A stretch of DNA of 64,000 bases from assembly GCA_902472315.1 (NCBI GenBank), contig CABRNM010000002.1, positions 62,001 through 126,000 of the forward strand, in the 5' to 3' direction. The notes under the pieces were generated by a model. The model was not told where the DNA came from and did no database searches. It saw nothing but the letters and a program-made list of their open reading frames with translations. Origin of the DNA: an uncultured Collinsella sp. (GTDB taxonomy: Bacteria > Actinomycetota > Coriobacteriia > Coriobacteriales > Coriobacteriaceae). A program made the position numbers and the translations under genes. Positions 41,305 to 49,750 of the stretch are shown one piece after another (the stretch's first letter is position 1; every line of letters starts with the position of its first letter).

Positions 41305-42384
41305 ATGGCAAACAAGCTCTCCGTCGCATTCATCGGCACCGGAATTATGGGTGCCCCCATCGCCGGCCACATTCTGGACGCTGGCTATCCCGTCACGGTC
41401 AACAACCGCACCAAGTCCAAGGCTGCAGCGCTCGTTGAGCGCGGTGCCGTCTGGGCCGATGCGCCGGCAGATGCCGCGGCGAACGCCGACGTCGTCTTTA
41501 CCATGGTGGGCTATCCCTCCGAGGTCGAGGAGCTCTACCTGGCGGGCGACGGCCTGCTCGCGTGCACTAAGCCCGGCGCGGTCCTGATCGACCTCACCAC
41601 GAGCTCGCCCGAGCTGGCGCGCGACATTGCCGAGGCCGCCCAGGTTTCCGGCCGCATGGCGTTTGACTGCCCCGTCACCGGCGGCGAGTCGGGTGCTATC
41701 GCCGGCACGCTTACAGCTATCGTGGGCGCTACCGAGAACGACATTGCCCCGGTCCGCGATATCCTTTCCACCTTTGCGGCAACCATCTGCTGCTTCGACG
41801 GCGCCGGCAAGGGCCAGGCTGCCAAGCTCGCCAACCAGGTGTCGCTGGGCGCCTGCATGGTCGGCATGGCCGATGCGCTGGCGTTTGCCGAGCTGAGCGG
41901 CCTCGATCTGGAGAAGACCCGTCAGATGATTCTGGGCGGTACCGGCAAGTCCGGCGCCATGGAGAGTCTGGCGCCCAAGGCGCTCGACGGCGATTACAAG
42001 CCCGGCTTTATGGTCGAGCACTTCATCAAGGACCTGCGCTTGGCGCTCGCCTATGCCGACGACCGCGAGCTTGCGCTGCCCGGCGCCGACGTGGCCTTTA
42101 CGCTCTACGACATGCTCGATGCCATCGGTGGCGCCAAGCTGGGCACCCAGGCCATCACGGTGCTCTACAAGGAGGAGGCCGACGCCATCGCCGCCGGTCT
42201 TGACTGGTCGCAGTATCGTCCCGAGGAGCATGGTGCTCACGAGGAAGGCTGCGGTTGCGGCGAACATGGCGACGACCACGAGTGCGGTTGTGGCCACCAC
42301 CATGGCGAGGACCACGAGTGCTGCGGCGGCCACGGCCATGACGACGGCCACGAGTGCTGCTGCGGCCACCATCACGGGGAGTAG
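41305..42384 (+). CDS. 3-hydroxyisobutyrate dehydrogenase-type reductase with His/Cys-rich tail
   Basis: The first about 300 residues are a beta-hydroxyacid dehydrogenase: NAD(P) motif FIGTGIMGAPIAGHI, substrate-binding DCPVTGGESGAIAGTL and the catalytic lysine in GKGQAAKLANQ. It likely reduces a short semialdehyde (for example tartronate semialdehyde) or oxidises the alcohol. Residues 307-359 form a tail with 14 His and 9 Cys in 53 residues (such as DDHECGCGHHHGED), which looks like a metal-binding extension and is not normal for the family. A small membrane protein gene follows 5 bases later. Confidence 0.93.
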   Translation: MANKLSVAFIGTGIMGAPIAGHILDAGYPVTVNNRTKSKAAALVERGAVWADAPADAAANADVVFTMVGYPSEVEELYLAGDGLLACTKPGAVLIDLTTSSPELARDIAEAAQVSGRMAFDCPVTGGESGAIAGTLTAIVGATENDIAPVRDILSTFAATICCFDGAGKGQAAKLANQVSLGACMVGMADALAFAELSGLDLEKTRQMILGGTGKSGAMESLAPKALDGDYKPGFMVEHFIKDLRLALAYADDRELALPGADVAFTLYDMLDAIGGAKLGTQAITVLYKEEADAIAAGLDWSQYRPEEHGAHEEGCGCGEHGDDHECGCGHHHGEDHECCGGHGHDDGHECCCGHHHGE

Positions 42385-42389
42385 CGCCC

Positions 42390-42818
42390 ATGAGCTGGAC
42401 GTTCGTGGTGCTTGCGCTGGTGCTCTTTCTCTTTGCGATCTACATCGGCTTTTTGTGCGGCCAGTGGGCGTGCGAAAAGCGCGTCATCACCAAGCGTGAC
42501 TACTGGATTGCCAACTTTGCGGGAGCGGCGGCAGTCATCCTGCTGACCTGGGTGTTCTCGCTGTTCCCGCTAGTGCAGTTTGCGCCGATCGGCTGGCTCG
42601 GCGGCTTTATCGCCGGCCTTAAAATGAGCTTTGGCGAATCCGTCGGCCCGTGGCGCAAGCACGACGAGGTCTTTAACGTCAACAAGGCTCACCGCGCCGC
42701 CGCCGACGCGGGCGACGCCGAGGAGCGCCGCCGCGCGCGTCGCAATGGCGCGGCCGACCGACAGCTCATCTCGGTCACCGATGACAGCAAAGGTGCTGGC
42801 AAGCACGCTAAGAAATAG
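42390..42818 (+). CDS. Small membrane protein, function unknown
   Basis: The 142-residue product has two clear membrane helices (SWTFVVLALVLFLFAIYIGFLC and YWIANFAGAAAVILLTWVFSL), then a short hydrophobic loop and a charged, basic cytoplasmic C-terminus. I do not recognise it. ATG 42390 gives a plausible start 5 bases after the upstream stop. It probably shares an operon with the dehydrogenase and the HEAT-like gene. Confidence 0.8.
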   Translation: MSWTFVVLALVLFLFAIYIGFLCGQWACEKRVITKRDYWIANFAGAAAVILLTWVFSLFPLVQFAPIGWLGGFIAGLKMSFGESVGPWRKHDEVFNVNKAHRAAADAGDAEERRRARRNGAADRQLISVTDDSKGAGKHAKK

Positions 42819-42833
42819 TAAAAAGAGGTAACT

Positions 42834-43532
42834 ATGGCAGAAAACAAAGACGAACAGCTCACCGACGAGGAGCTGGCACAGCTCCAGCTGGCAGAGGAGA
42901 ACGAGAACGCCGTCGACCGCCTGGTCCAGGAGCTCGGCTGCCCCACGCGCCGCATCCGTCAGTTTGCCGCCCGCGTGCTGCACCTGCTTGCCGAGCGCGA
43001 TCCGCAGCGCGTCGTGCCCTGTGTGCCCGCGCTGATCGAGGCGCTCGATCGCCCCGAGGCTCAGACCCGCTGGGAGGCCCTCGATGCCCTGACGGCGCTC
43101 GCCACCACTTGCCCCGAGCAGCTGGGCGATGCCTTTGAGGGCGCCGAGACCGCGCTGTTCGACGAGATTTCCTCCACGCTGCGCTATGCCGCCTTCCGCC
43201 TGCTGTGCGTGTGGGGCGCCACGAGCGTCGAGCGTTCGCGCGAGGCTTGGCCCATCCTGGACGAGGCCATCCAGTGCTACCACGGCGACCTTGAGTATCG
43301 CGATATGCTCGGTTGCCTGTACGAGTTTGGCCAGGGCGAGATCGACGCCGAGGTCGCCGAGAAGCTTGCGCTGCGCCTTAAGTTCGACGCCGAGAACGGC
43401 AAGGGCAGCTATCTCAAGGCCCGTTCGAGCGAGATTTGCGAAATGCTTGTTAAACGTTTTGGCCTGGATCTCTCCAAAAAGAAGAAGCGTGCTAGCGTTA
43501 AAAAATCTGACGACGCCGAAGACGAGGAGTAA
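42834..43532 (+). CDS. HEAT-repeat-like protein
   Basis: The 232-residue protein is all-helical with at least three HEAT-like units (RRIRQFAARVLHLLAERDP, VPCVPALIEALDRPE, TRWEALDALTALATTCPEQ, LRYAAFRLLCVWG). The ends are charged: acidic N-terminus, Lys-rich KKKKRASVKK then acidic C-terminus. HEAT proteins serve as binding scaffolds; no partner is known. Start ATG 42834 has AAGAGG. It sits 6 bases before the isocitrate dehydrogenase-type gene. Confidence 0.8.
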   Translation: MAENKDEQLTDEELAQLQLAEENENAVDRLVQELGCPTRRIRQFAARVLHLLAERDPQRVVPCVPALIEALDRPEAQTRWEALDALTALATTCPEQLGDAFEGAETALFDEISSTLRYAAFRLLCVWGATSVERSREAWPILDEAIQCYHGDLEYRDMLGCLYEFGQGEIDAEVAEKLALRLKFDAENGKGSYLKARSSEICEMLVKRFGLDLSKKKKRASVKKSDDAEDEE

Positions 43533-43538
43533 CAGATT

Positions 43539-44624
43539 ATGGCGCACGATGTAGTCCTGATTCCCGGTGACGGTATCGGTCCCGAGATTACGCAGGCCAT
43601 GCGCCGCGTGGTCGAGGCCACCGGTGTCCAGATCAACTGGAACGTCCAGGAGGCAGGTGCCGGCGTCATGGACGAGTTTGGCACGCCGCTGCCCCAGCAC
43701 GTGCTCGATGCGGTCGCCGAGACCAAGGTTGCCATCAAGGGCCCCATCACCACGCCGGTCGGCACGGGTTTCCGCAGCGTTAACGTGGCCCTGCGCAAGC
43801 ACTTCGACCTGTACGCCTGCGTGCGCCCCTGCCTGTCGCAGCCGGGCGACGGCTCGCGCTTCCGCGACGTCGACCTGGTCATCGTGCGTGAGAACACCGA
43901 GGACCTCTACGCCGGGATCGAGTTCGATGAGGGCGCTGCCGAGGTCGAGGAGCTCTCACAGCTTGTCGAGCGCTCGGGTCAGAAGACCTTCGCCGCCGAT
44001 TCCGCCATCTCAATTAAGCCCATCTCCATCGCCAAGAGCCGCCGCATTGTGGAGTACGCCTTTGAGTACGCCCGCCGTTGCGGCCGCAAAAAGGTGACGG
44101 CCGTACACAAGGCAAACATCATGAAAGCGACTGACGGCCTGTTCCTGCGCGTTGCGCGCGAGGTGGCCGCCAACTATCCCGAAATCGAGTTCAACGACAA
44201 GATCGTCGACGCCACCTGCATGGGTCTGGTCCAGAACCCCAACGACTTCGATGTCCTGGTGCTGCCCAACCTGTACGGCGACATCGTGAGCGACCTGTGC
44301 GCCGGCCTGGTGGGCGGCTTAGGCATGGCCCCCGGCTCCAACATCGGTGCCGACTGCGCCATCTTCGAGGCAACGCACGGCTCTGCGCCCGATATCGCTG
44401 GTCAGGATATCGCCAACCCCACGGCCGAGATTCTCTCTGCTGCGATGATGCTCGATCACCTGGGCGAGAACGACGCTGCCAATCGCATTCGCGCCGCCGT
44501 ATCTGCCACGCTCGACGAGGGCGAGCAGGTTACCGGTGACGTGCGCCGTGCCCAGACCGGCTCCGTTGAGGGCGCTGTCGGTACGCAGGCCTTTGCCGAT
44601 GCCGTTATCGCGCACCTGGCCTAA
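43539..44624 (+). CDS. NAD-dependent isocitrate dehydrogenase-type enzyme (beta-decarboxylating family)
   Basis: The 361-residue protein belongs to the isocitrate/isopropylmalate dehydrogenase family: IPGDGIGPEITQAM, the substrate loop VREN-TEDLYAGIEF, catalytic K in VHKANIMKATDG, DKIVDATCM, and the NAD motif EATHGSAPDIAGQDIANPTA. The SVN-R substrate loop (GTGFRSVNVALRKHFDLYACVRP) favours isocitrate or a close analogue over isopropylmalate. There is no leuCD nearby. Which of the two is used needs assay. It overlaps no neighbour; HEAT-like gene lies just upstream. Confidence 0.88.
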   Translation: MAHDVVLIPGDGIGPEITQAMRRVVEATGVQINWNVQEAGAGVMDEFGTPLPQHVLDAVAETKVAIKGPITTPVGTGFRSVNVALRKHFDLYACVRPCLSQPGDGSRFRDVDLVIVRENTEDLYAGIEFDEGAAEVEELSQLVERSGQKTFAADSAISIKPISIAKSRRIVEYAFEYARRCGRKKVTAVHKANIMKATDGLFLRVAREVAANYPEIEFNDKIVDATCMGLVQNPNDFDVLVLPNLYGDIVSDLCAGLVGGLGMAPGSNIGADCAIFEATHGSAPDIAGQDIANPTAEILSAAMMLDHLGENDAANRIRAAVSATLDEGEQVTGDVRRAQTGSVEGAVGTQAFADAVIAHLA

Positions 44625-44686
44625 GGTAGACACGCTGCAAACGCCTAAATAGTACTTAAGTGTTTGCGTATAACCTAAGAATCAAT

Positions 44687-44718
44687 ACGCCCGGCGCTCT
44701 GTCGGGCGTATTCTATTG
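44687..44718 (+). terminator. Rho-independent terminator
   Basis: AATACGCCCG pairs with CGGGCGTATT around GCGCTCTGT, followed by CTATT. Confidence 0.75.
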
Positions 44719-44750
44719 AGGACTATGTTTCCTAACAAGGAGTAACCGAT

Positions 44751-45845
44751 ATGGGTCTGATTCAAAAGAAGGACGAGAAGGACGAGATCGACGGCATCCA
44801 GATCATCGAGCGCGGCGAAGGCCCCGACGGTGACGAGGACGAGAAGATCGACCTGGTCGCCGGTACGTCTGCCGAGCACATTGCTGCCGGTACGACGGCC
44901 GAGGAGGAGGACGCCCGTCTGGAGGCTCAGATTGCCGCGGATGCCGCTGACGAGAATCTGATGCCCGAGGCCCAGGATGAGGACGACGATATCCTGGGTT
45001 CCGATGAAGACGATCGCGTATCCAAGCACAAGAAGACGATGATTGCCGCCTTTGTGGTTGCAGTCGTGATCGCTGCGGTGGTCGGCTTCTTTATCGGCAA
45101 TGGCGGCTTTGGCGGCAAGGGTGTCGGCTCGGCGACCCTGACCGAGGACCAGCTCGATTCGACCGTGGCAAGCTATAGCTACAACGGCAAGAAGAGTGAT
45201 ATCACCGCGCGCGAGGCCATCGAGAGCCAGTACAGCCTCGATACCGTCAAGGATAGTGATGGCAACTACACCGCTCCCTCTGCCGACGTCATCCTGTCCT
45301 ACGTGCGCAACAAGATCCTGCTCGACGCTGCCGAGGACGAGGGCATCACCGTCTCTTCTAAGGAGATGAAGAAGTACGCCGAGGATTCCATCGGCACTTC
45401 GGACTACAAGACCATGGCCACGCAGTACGGCGTGTCCAAGGACCAGGCCAAGCAGATCGTCCGCCAGTCCGCGACGCTGCAGAAGCTCTACAAGAAGAAG
45501 GTGGGCGATAGCTCCGCAAGCATGCCGACCGCTCCGACCGAGCCTTCTGACGGCAATGAGGACACCGCGAGCAAGGATTACGCCGACTACATCATCAACC
45601 TTGCCGGCGACGAGTGGGATAGCTCAAAGGGCACTTGGAAGGACGAGAACAGCACCTACGCTAAGGCCTTTGCCGACGATGCCTTTACGGCCGATAGCGC
45701 CACCTATAAGCAGGCCATGACCGCCTACTACACTGCTTACCAGCAGTACTCTTCACAGGCTTCGAGCGCCAGCTCCAAGTGGACCGAGTATGCTAACGGC
45801 CTCTACGCCAAGGCCAACATCAGCATCTACGGCCTGTTTGCGTAA
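44751..45845 (+). CDS. Membrane-anchored SurA-N-like protein
   Basis: The 364-residue protein has an acidic cytoplasmic N-terminus (about 1-95), one membrane helix (about 97-116: MIAAFVVAVVIAAVVGFFIG) and an external part that resembles the N-terminal SurA/PrsA chaperone domain: it opens with LTEDQLDSTVASYSYNGKKSDITAREAIESQ and continues helically. No PPIase (parvulin) domain is seen. It may help folding of exported proteins. Low-complexity Ser/Glu-rich spacer near residues 255-275. Monocistronic. Confidence 0.8.
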   Translation: MGLIQKKDEKDEIDGIQIIERGEGPDGDEDEKIDLVAGTSAEHIAAGTTAEEEDARLEAQIAADAADENLMPEAQDEDDDILGSDEDDRVSKHKKTMIAAFVVAVVIAAVVGFFIGNGGFGGKGVGSATLTEDQLDSTVASYSYNGKKSDITAREAIESQYSLDTVKDSDGNYTAPSADVILSYVRNKILLDAAEDEGITVSSKEMKKYAEDSIGTSDYKTMATQYGVSKDQAKQIVRQSATLQKLYKKKVGDSSASMPTAPTEPSDGNEDTASKDYADYIINLAGDEWDSSKGTWKDENSTYAKAFADDAFTADSATYKQAMTAYYTAYQQYSSQASSASSKWTEYANGLYAKANISIYGLFA

Positions 45846-45882
45846 GGTTTGCCTGCACTACTGCGCGTTAACCGATCACCTG

Positions 45883-45924
45883 ATTAAGCCCGCTAGAACG
45901 GACAACGTTCTAGCGGGCTTATTG
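45883..45924 (+). terminator. Rho-independent terminator
   Basis: TAAGCCCGCTAGAACG pairs with CGTTCTAGCGGGCTTA around GACAA. The stem is 16 bp and perfect. Confidence 0.93.
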
Positions 45925-46002
45925 CTGCCGAAACCACTGGGGTAGGCCTTGCGCCCGCGCAAGCGCTCCATCGCGCTTCCCTAATTCATCTGGGAAAACG
46001 AC

Positions 46003-46016
46003 TGCAAACGATTGCA
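46003..46016. promoter_or_regulatory. cre-like LacI-type operator
   Basis: TGCAAACGATTGCA is a palindrome that matches the cre consensus TGNNARCGNWWWCA at all but one position. A second one, GAAACGGTTTC (46203-46213), is similar. Confidence 0.5.
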
Positions 46017-46022
46017 AGTAAC

Positions 46023-46052
46023 CGGTGAACGGTCGAAAACTACCGTTCACCG
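46023..46052. promoter_or_regulatory. CGGTGAACGGT inverted pair
   Basis: CGGTGAACGGT (46023-46033) and its exact reverse complement ACCGTTCACCG (46042-46052) are separated by 8 bases. Each 11-mer is itself a CGGT-N3-CGGT direct repeat. Confidence 0.65.
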
Positions 46053-46062
46053 ATAATCTCAA

Positions 46063-46079
46063 AACTGGTTCTAACTGGT
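46063..46079. promoter_or_regulatory. AACTGGT direct repeat
   Basis: AACTGGT occurs at 46063 and again at 46073, three bases apart. It matches a half of the TGGT...ACCA operators below. Confidence 0.45.
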
Positions 46080-46240
46080 ATTAAGTCAAAAAGACCAATT
46101 CACATATCTTCACAATGACCTGCAATTTTTCTACACGCTATTTTTAGCCGCCCTGCGTTGTTTAGACACAGGAAAAGATCCGATCTTTTGCCAAAGCATT
46201 TCGAAACGGTTTCAAAACCGCAGGTAGAAGTGTTAACGAC

Positions 46241-46272
46241 CGGTAAACGGTCGATTTATCACCGTGAGCGGT
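46241..46272. promoter_or_regulatory. Two CGGT-N3-CGGT sites in direct orientation
   Basis: CGGTAAACGGT at 46241-46251 and CCGTGAGCGGT at 46262-46272 (9 of 11 matches) are 21 bp apart, two helical turns, upstream of the TATAGT -10 box at 46324. This is a typical activator layout. Confidence 0.5.
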
Positions 46273-46323
46273 GCAAAAACGTTTTACCGTATGAATCAAC
46301 GAAAGCGACCTCTTCTGGGGTGA

Positions 46324-46329
46324 TATAGT
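46324..46329 (+). promoter_or_regulatory. Probable -10 box of the mannose-family PTS operon
   Basis: TATAGT at 46324 has no good -35 element 16-18 bases upstream, which fits activator dependence. Confidence 0.45.
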
Positions 46330-46346
46330 GACAACAACACGTCACG

Positions 46347-46375
46347 TGGTTACTACCAGTTTAGAAACCACTGGT
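46347..46375. promoter_or_regulatory. DasR/NagR-like operator
   Basis: TGGTTACTACCAG (46347-46359) is an imperfect inverted repeat, followed by ACCAGT...ACTGGT (46355-46375). It recalls the DasR site ACTGGTCTAGACCACT and matches 50640-50652 exactly over 13 bases. It is downstream of the -10 box, as for a repressor. Confidence 0.6.
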
Positions 46376-46475
46376 CTTCAAAGTACGCTTTCTAAGAAGC
46401 TTTAAGGGCGAGCGCCCGCTGGCTTCCGAAAATCATCGGACTCAGATCGTACACACCTTCGGAAGGGAAATTTGA

Positions 46476-46919
46476 ATGGTTGGCTTTATTCTTACCGGTC
46501 ATGGACAGTTCGCACCCGGCCTCGCAAGCGCTATCGCTATGGTTGCTGGCGACCAGCCCGCTTTTACCGTCGTTCCTTTTGAGGGCGACCAGGCTGCTTC
46601 CTACGGTGAGGATCTCCGCGCCGCTATTACCGCCATGCGCGAGGAGTGCGATGGCGTGCTCGTCTTTACCGACCTGCTTGGTGGCACCCCGTTCAACCAG
46701 GCGATGATGATTGCCCAGGATGTCGACAACGTCGAGGTTCTGACCGGCACCAACCTTCCCATGGTTATTGAGCTTCTGTTCCTCCGCGGCAACGCCACGC
46801 TCGCCGAGCTTGGCGAGCAGGCCGTGACCGTTGGCCAGACGGGCATCACCGCCCAGACGGTCGCATCCGTTGCCGGCTCCGACGAAGAGGATATCTTCGG
46901 CGACGAGGACGGCATCTAA
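46476..46919 (+). CDS. PTS mannose-family IIA
   Basis: The 147-residue protein is an EIIA-Man domain: phospho-acceptor H9 in ILTGHGQFAPGLASA, then FTDLLGGTPFNQA and the typical TGTNLPMVIELLF. It receives phosphate from HPr and passes it to the IIB. It is the first gene of the IIA-YajC-IIB-IIC-IID operon. Its stop overlaps the YajC ATG by one base. The 630-base upstream region is a dense regulatory zone. Confidence 0.95.
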   Translation: MVGFILTGHGQFAPGLASAIAMVAGDQPAFTVVPFEGDQAASYGEDLRAAITAMREECDGVLVFTDLLGGTPFNQAMMIAQDVDNVEVLTGTNLPMVIELLFLRGNATLAELGEQAVTVGQTGITAQTVASVAGSDEEDIFGDEDGI

Positions 46920-47200
46920 TGGCCGATTTCGGAGCCAACGTCCTGAGCTCCTCGGTCGCCCTTTTAGGCCTGCTTGTCATCATGGGCTTGATTTACACCA
47001 TCTGGTCGCAAATCAACATGAAGAAGAAGCAGAAGTACTTCAAGGAGCTGCACACCGAGCTCAAGCCGGGTCAAGAGGTTCTTTTCGCCGGCGGTATCTA
47101 CGGAACCGTCAAAGGCATCGAAGGCGAGAAGGTCCAGATCAAAGTCCGATCCGGAGCCGTCGTAGATGTTTCGCGTTACGCGATTCAGGAGATCAAGTAA
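46919..47200 (+). CDS. yajC: YajC-like protein inside the PTS operon
   Basis: The 93-residue protein has one membrane helix (SSVALLGLLVIMGLIYTIWSQ), a basic stretch (KKKQKYF) and the YajC domain (LKPGQEVLFAGGIYGTVKGIEGEKVQIKV). YajC normally joins SecDF; copies in amino-sugar PTS operons are also known from streptococci (hyaluronate locus). Here it is translationally coupled to IIA. It may help insert or stabilise the IIC/IID membrane subunits (inference). Confidence 0.88.
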   Translation: MADFGANVLSSSVALLGLLVIMGLIYTIWSQINMKKKQKYFKELHTELKPGQEVLFAGGIYGTVKGIEGEKVQIKVRSGAVVDVSRYAIQEIK

Positions 47201-47236
47201 CTGTCGTCAGCAAATAACGAAAGGAAGCTGATCAAC

Positions 47237-47719
47237 ATGGCAGAACCCAACATTCTTCTTACCCGCATCGATAACCGACTGGTTCATGGTCAGGTTGCCA
47301 CCCAGTGGAACTCCACCCTGGGCTCCAACCTCATCCTCGTCGCCAACGACGACGTGGCGTCCAACACCATGCGCCAGAACCTCATGAAGATGGCCGCTCC
47401 CGCCGGCGTCGCTACGCGTTTCTTCTCTCTGCAGAAGACCATCGACGTCATTGGCAAGGCGAGCCCGCGCCAGAAGATCTTCATCGTGGCCGAAACACCG
47501 GAAGACGTGCTTACGCTCGTCAAGGGCGGTGTGCCTATAAAGAAGGTAAACATCGGCAACATGCACATGTCGGAAGGAAAGCGCCAAGTCGCCACCTCCG
47601 TCGCAGTTAACGACGAGGATGTCGCTGCGTTTAAAGAGCTGCAGGAATTGGGGGTGGAGTTGGAGATCAGGCGCGTTCCGAGCACGCCTGTTGAGGACAC
47701 GAGCAAGCTCTTCTCGTAA
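47237..47719 (+). CDS. PTS mannose/N-acetylgalactosamine-family IIB
   Basis: The 160-residue protein is an EIIB of the sorbose/mannose family: phospho-acceptor H17 in LLTRIDNRLVHGQVATQW, then KTIDVIGKASPRQKIFIVAE and LVKGGVPIKKVNIGNMH. It phosphorylates the sugar during transport by IIC/IID. The start has AAAGGAAG. A divergent paralogue with Tyr at position 17 is at 56973. Confidence 0.95.
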   Translation: MAEPNILLTRIDNRLVHGQVATQWNSTLGSNLILVANDDVASNTMRQNLMKMAAPAGVATRFFSLQKTIDVIGKASPRQKIFIVAETPEDVLTLVKGGVPIKKVNIGNMHMSEGKRQVATSVAVNDEDVAAFKELQELGVELEIRRVPSTPVEDTSKLFS

Positions 47720-47809
47720 TCCTCGTGATCCACGTTGTCAGGAGTGAAACCCTGACGTTCTGTACGTGAAATCCAAAGTGCGTACATACATTTTGAAAGG
47801 AGGAGCAAG

Positions 47810-48610
47810 ATGGAATACTCGATCATCCAGATCGCTCTGGTCTTCGTCGTCACGTTCATCGCGGCAATCGACCAGTTTGACTTCCTCGAGTCTCTCTATC
47901 AGCCCATCGTCACCGGCGCCGTCATCGGTCTTATCCTTGGCGACCTCAACACCGGTCTTCTCGTGGGTGGTACCTATCAGCTCATGACGATCGGCAACAT
48001 GCCGATCGGAGGCGCTCAGCCGCCTAACGCCGTCATCGGCGGCATCATGGCAGCCATTCTCGCTATCGCCACGGGCCTCGAGCCCAACGCGGCAGTCGGC
48101 CTCGCCATTCCGTTCGCTCTGCTTGGCCAGCTTGGCGTTACCCTGGTCTTCACGCTTATGTCCCCGCTTATGTCCACGGCCGATAACATGGCTCACAACG
48201 CGGACACCAAGGGCATCGAGCGCCTGAACTACTTCGCCATGGCTCTGCTCGGCCTGATCTTCGCTGTCGTCGTCACCCTGTTCTTCATCGCTGGCGCTAC
48301 CATTGGTCAGACCATCGCTTCCGCCATCCCGACTTGGCTGCAGACCGGTCTGTCCGCTGCAGGCGGCATGATGCGCTTCGTCGGCTTCGCCGTCCTGCTC
48401 AAGGTTATGATGAACCGCGATATGTGGGGCTTCTTCCTCATGGGCTTTGGCCTCGCGCTCATCACCGTTGCCAACGATTCGCTGGCAACCCCTGCTCTGC
48501 TCATCCTCGCTCTCATCGGCTTCGGCATCGCTTTCTGGGACTTCCAGCAGCAGACCGAGCTGAAGGGTGCAGCTGTTTCTGACGGAGGTGACTTCGAAGA
48601 TGGCATCTAA
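47810..48610 (+). CDS. PTS mannose-family IIC
   Basis: The 266-residue membrane protein matches EIIC of the sorbose/mannose family: IALVFVVTFIAAIDQFDF, GAVIGLILGDLNTGLLVGGTYQLMTIG and GGAQPPNAVIGGIM. It has about seven hydrophobic helices. AAAGGAGG precedes the start. The end overlaps the IID start by 11 bases. It forms the channel together with IID. Confidence 0.95.
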   Translation: MEYSIIQIALVFVVTFIAAIDQFDFLESLYQPIVTGAVIGLILGDLNTGLLVGGTYQLMTIGNMPIGGAQPPNAVIGGIMAAILAIATGLEPNAAVGLAIPFALLGQLGVTLVFTLMSPLMSTADNMAHNADTKGIERLNYFAMALLGLIFAVVVTLFFIAGATIGQTIASAIPTWLQTGLSAAGGMMRFVGFAVLLKVMMNRDMWGFFLMGFGLALITVANDSLATPALLILALIGFGIAFWDFQQQTELKGAAVSDGGDFEDGI

Positions 48611-49682
48611 TGAGTATGTGATCCCGGAGCACTACGAGGATCTCACTCCTGCTCCGCAGCTCGACCAGAAGACCCTCAACAAGATGGCTTGGCGCTCCTG
48701 CTTCCTGCAGGCATCGTTCAACTACGAGCGCATGCAGGCCGCTGGCTGGCTCTACTCCATCATCCCCGGTCTGGAGAAGATCCACACCAACAAGAACGAC
48801 CTCGCGGCTTCCATGAGCCACAACCTGGAGTTCTTCAACACCCACCCGTTCCTTGTCACCTTTGTTATGGGCATCGTGCTTTCGCTCGAGCAGAACAAGG
48901 TTGACATCCCCACGATCCGCGCCGTCCGCGTCGCCGCAATGGGCCCGCTCGGTGGTATCGGTGACGCCCTGTTCTGGCTGACGCTCGTGCCTATCACGGC
49001 CGGCATCACCTCCAACATGGCCATCAACGGCAACGCCGCTGCACCGATCATCTTCCTGGTGATCTTCAACGTCGTCCAGTTCGCTCTGCGCTTCTGGCTC
49101 ATGAACTGGTCCTACAAGCTTGGCACCAGCGCTATTGACGCTCTGACCGCCAACATGCAGGCCTTCACGCGTGCCGCTTCCATCATGGGCGTCTTCGTCG
49201 TCGGTTGCCTGGTCGTCACCATGGGTGGCACCCAGATCAACCTCCAGATCCCCAACGGCACCACCCGTGGTCTCTCCGCTACTACCGTGATCGTCTCCGA
49301 GAAGGAGGCCGAGAACTTCACCGGTATGGAGGGCATCGATACCGAGACCGCTGAGGCCGGTACCATCGCCATGACCGATAAGGACGGCAACGCCCTTACC
49401 GCTTCCGATGCCGACGGCAACGCTGTCGAGTGCGGCGTCACCGATCTGGGCAACGGCATGGAGTCCGTTACCTACGGCACCGTTACCGAGGATCCGGTCA
49501 ACTTCTCTGTTGCCGACACCCTCAACACCATCGTCCCGAAGCTCGTCCCGCTTATGCTTACGCTGCTGCTTTACTACATGTTCGCTAAGCACAGCTGGAC
49601 CCCGACCAAGGGCATTCTCCTGCTCTTCGTCCTTGGCATCCTGGGCGCTGGCCCGCTTGGTCTCTGGCCGAGCATCTGGTAA
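48600..49682 (+). CDS. PTS mannose-family IID, with large insert
   Basis: The 360-residue protein matches EIID: KMAWRSCFLQASFNYERMQAAG, FFNTHPFLVTFVMGIVLSLEQ, RVAAMGPLGGIGDALFW. Usual IID proteins are about 270-300 residues; here a Thr/Asp/Glu-rich stretch of about 70 residues (roughly 213-295, from TQINLQIPNG to ...TVTEDPVNFS) lies between hydrophobic parts and would be outside the membrane core. ATG 48600 follows GGAGGTGA inside IIC. The C-terminus (GAGPLGLWPSIW) is intact. Confidence 0.92.
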   Translation: MASNEYVIPEHYEDLTPAPQLDQKTLNKMAWRSCFLQASFNYERMQAAGWLYSIIPGLEKIHTNKNDLAASMSHNLEFFNTHPFLVTFVMGIVLSLEQNKVDIPTIRAVRVAAMGPLGGIGDALFWLTLVPITAGITSNMAINGNAAAPIIFLVIFNVVQFALRFWLMNWSYKLGTSAIDALTANMQAFTRAASIMGVFVVGCLVVTMGGTQINLQIPNGTTRGLSATTVIVSEKEAENFTGMEGIDTETAEAGTIAMTDKDGNALTASDADGNAVECGVTDLGNGMESVTYGTVTEDPVNFSVADTLNTIVPKLVPLMLTLLLYYMFAKHSWTPTKGILLLFVLGILGAGPLGLWPSIW

Positions 49683-49750
49683 GGCTCTAGCTTGAGGGGT
49701 GTGTCCCTACGCGGCTCACACCCCGACCCCTTAAGCCATGTGTATGTTAA

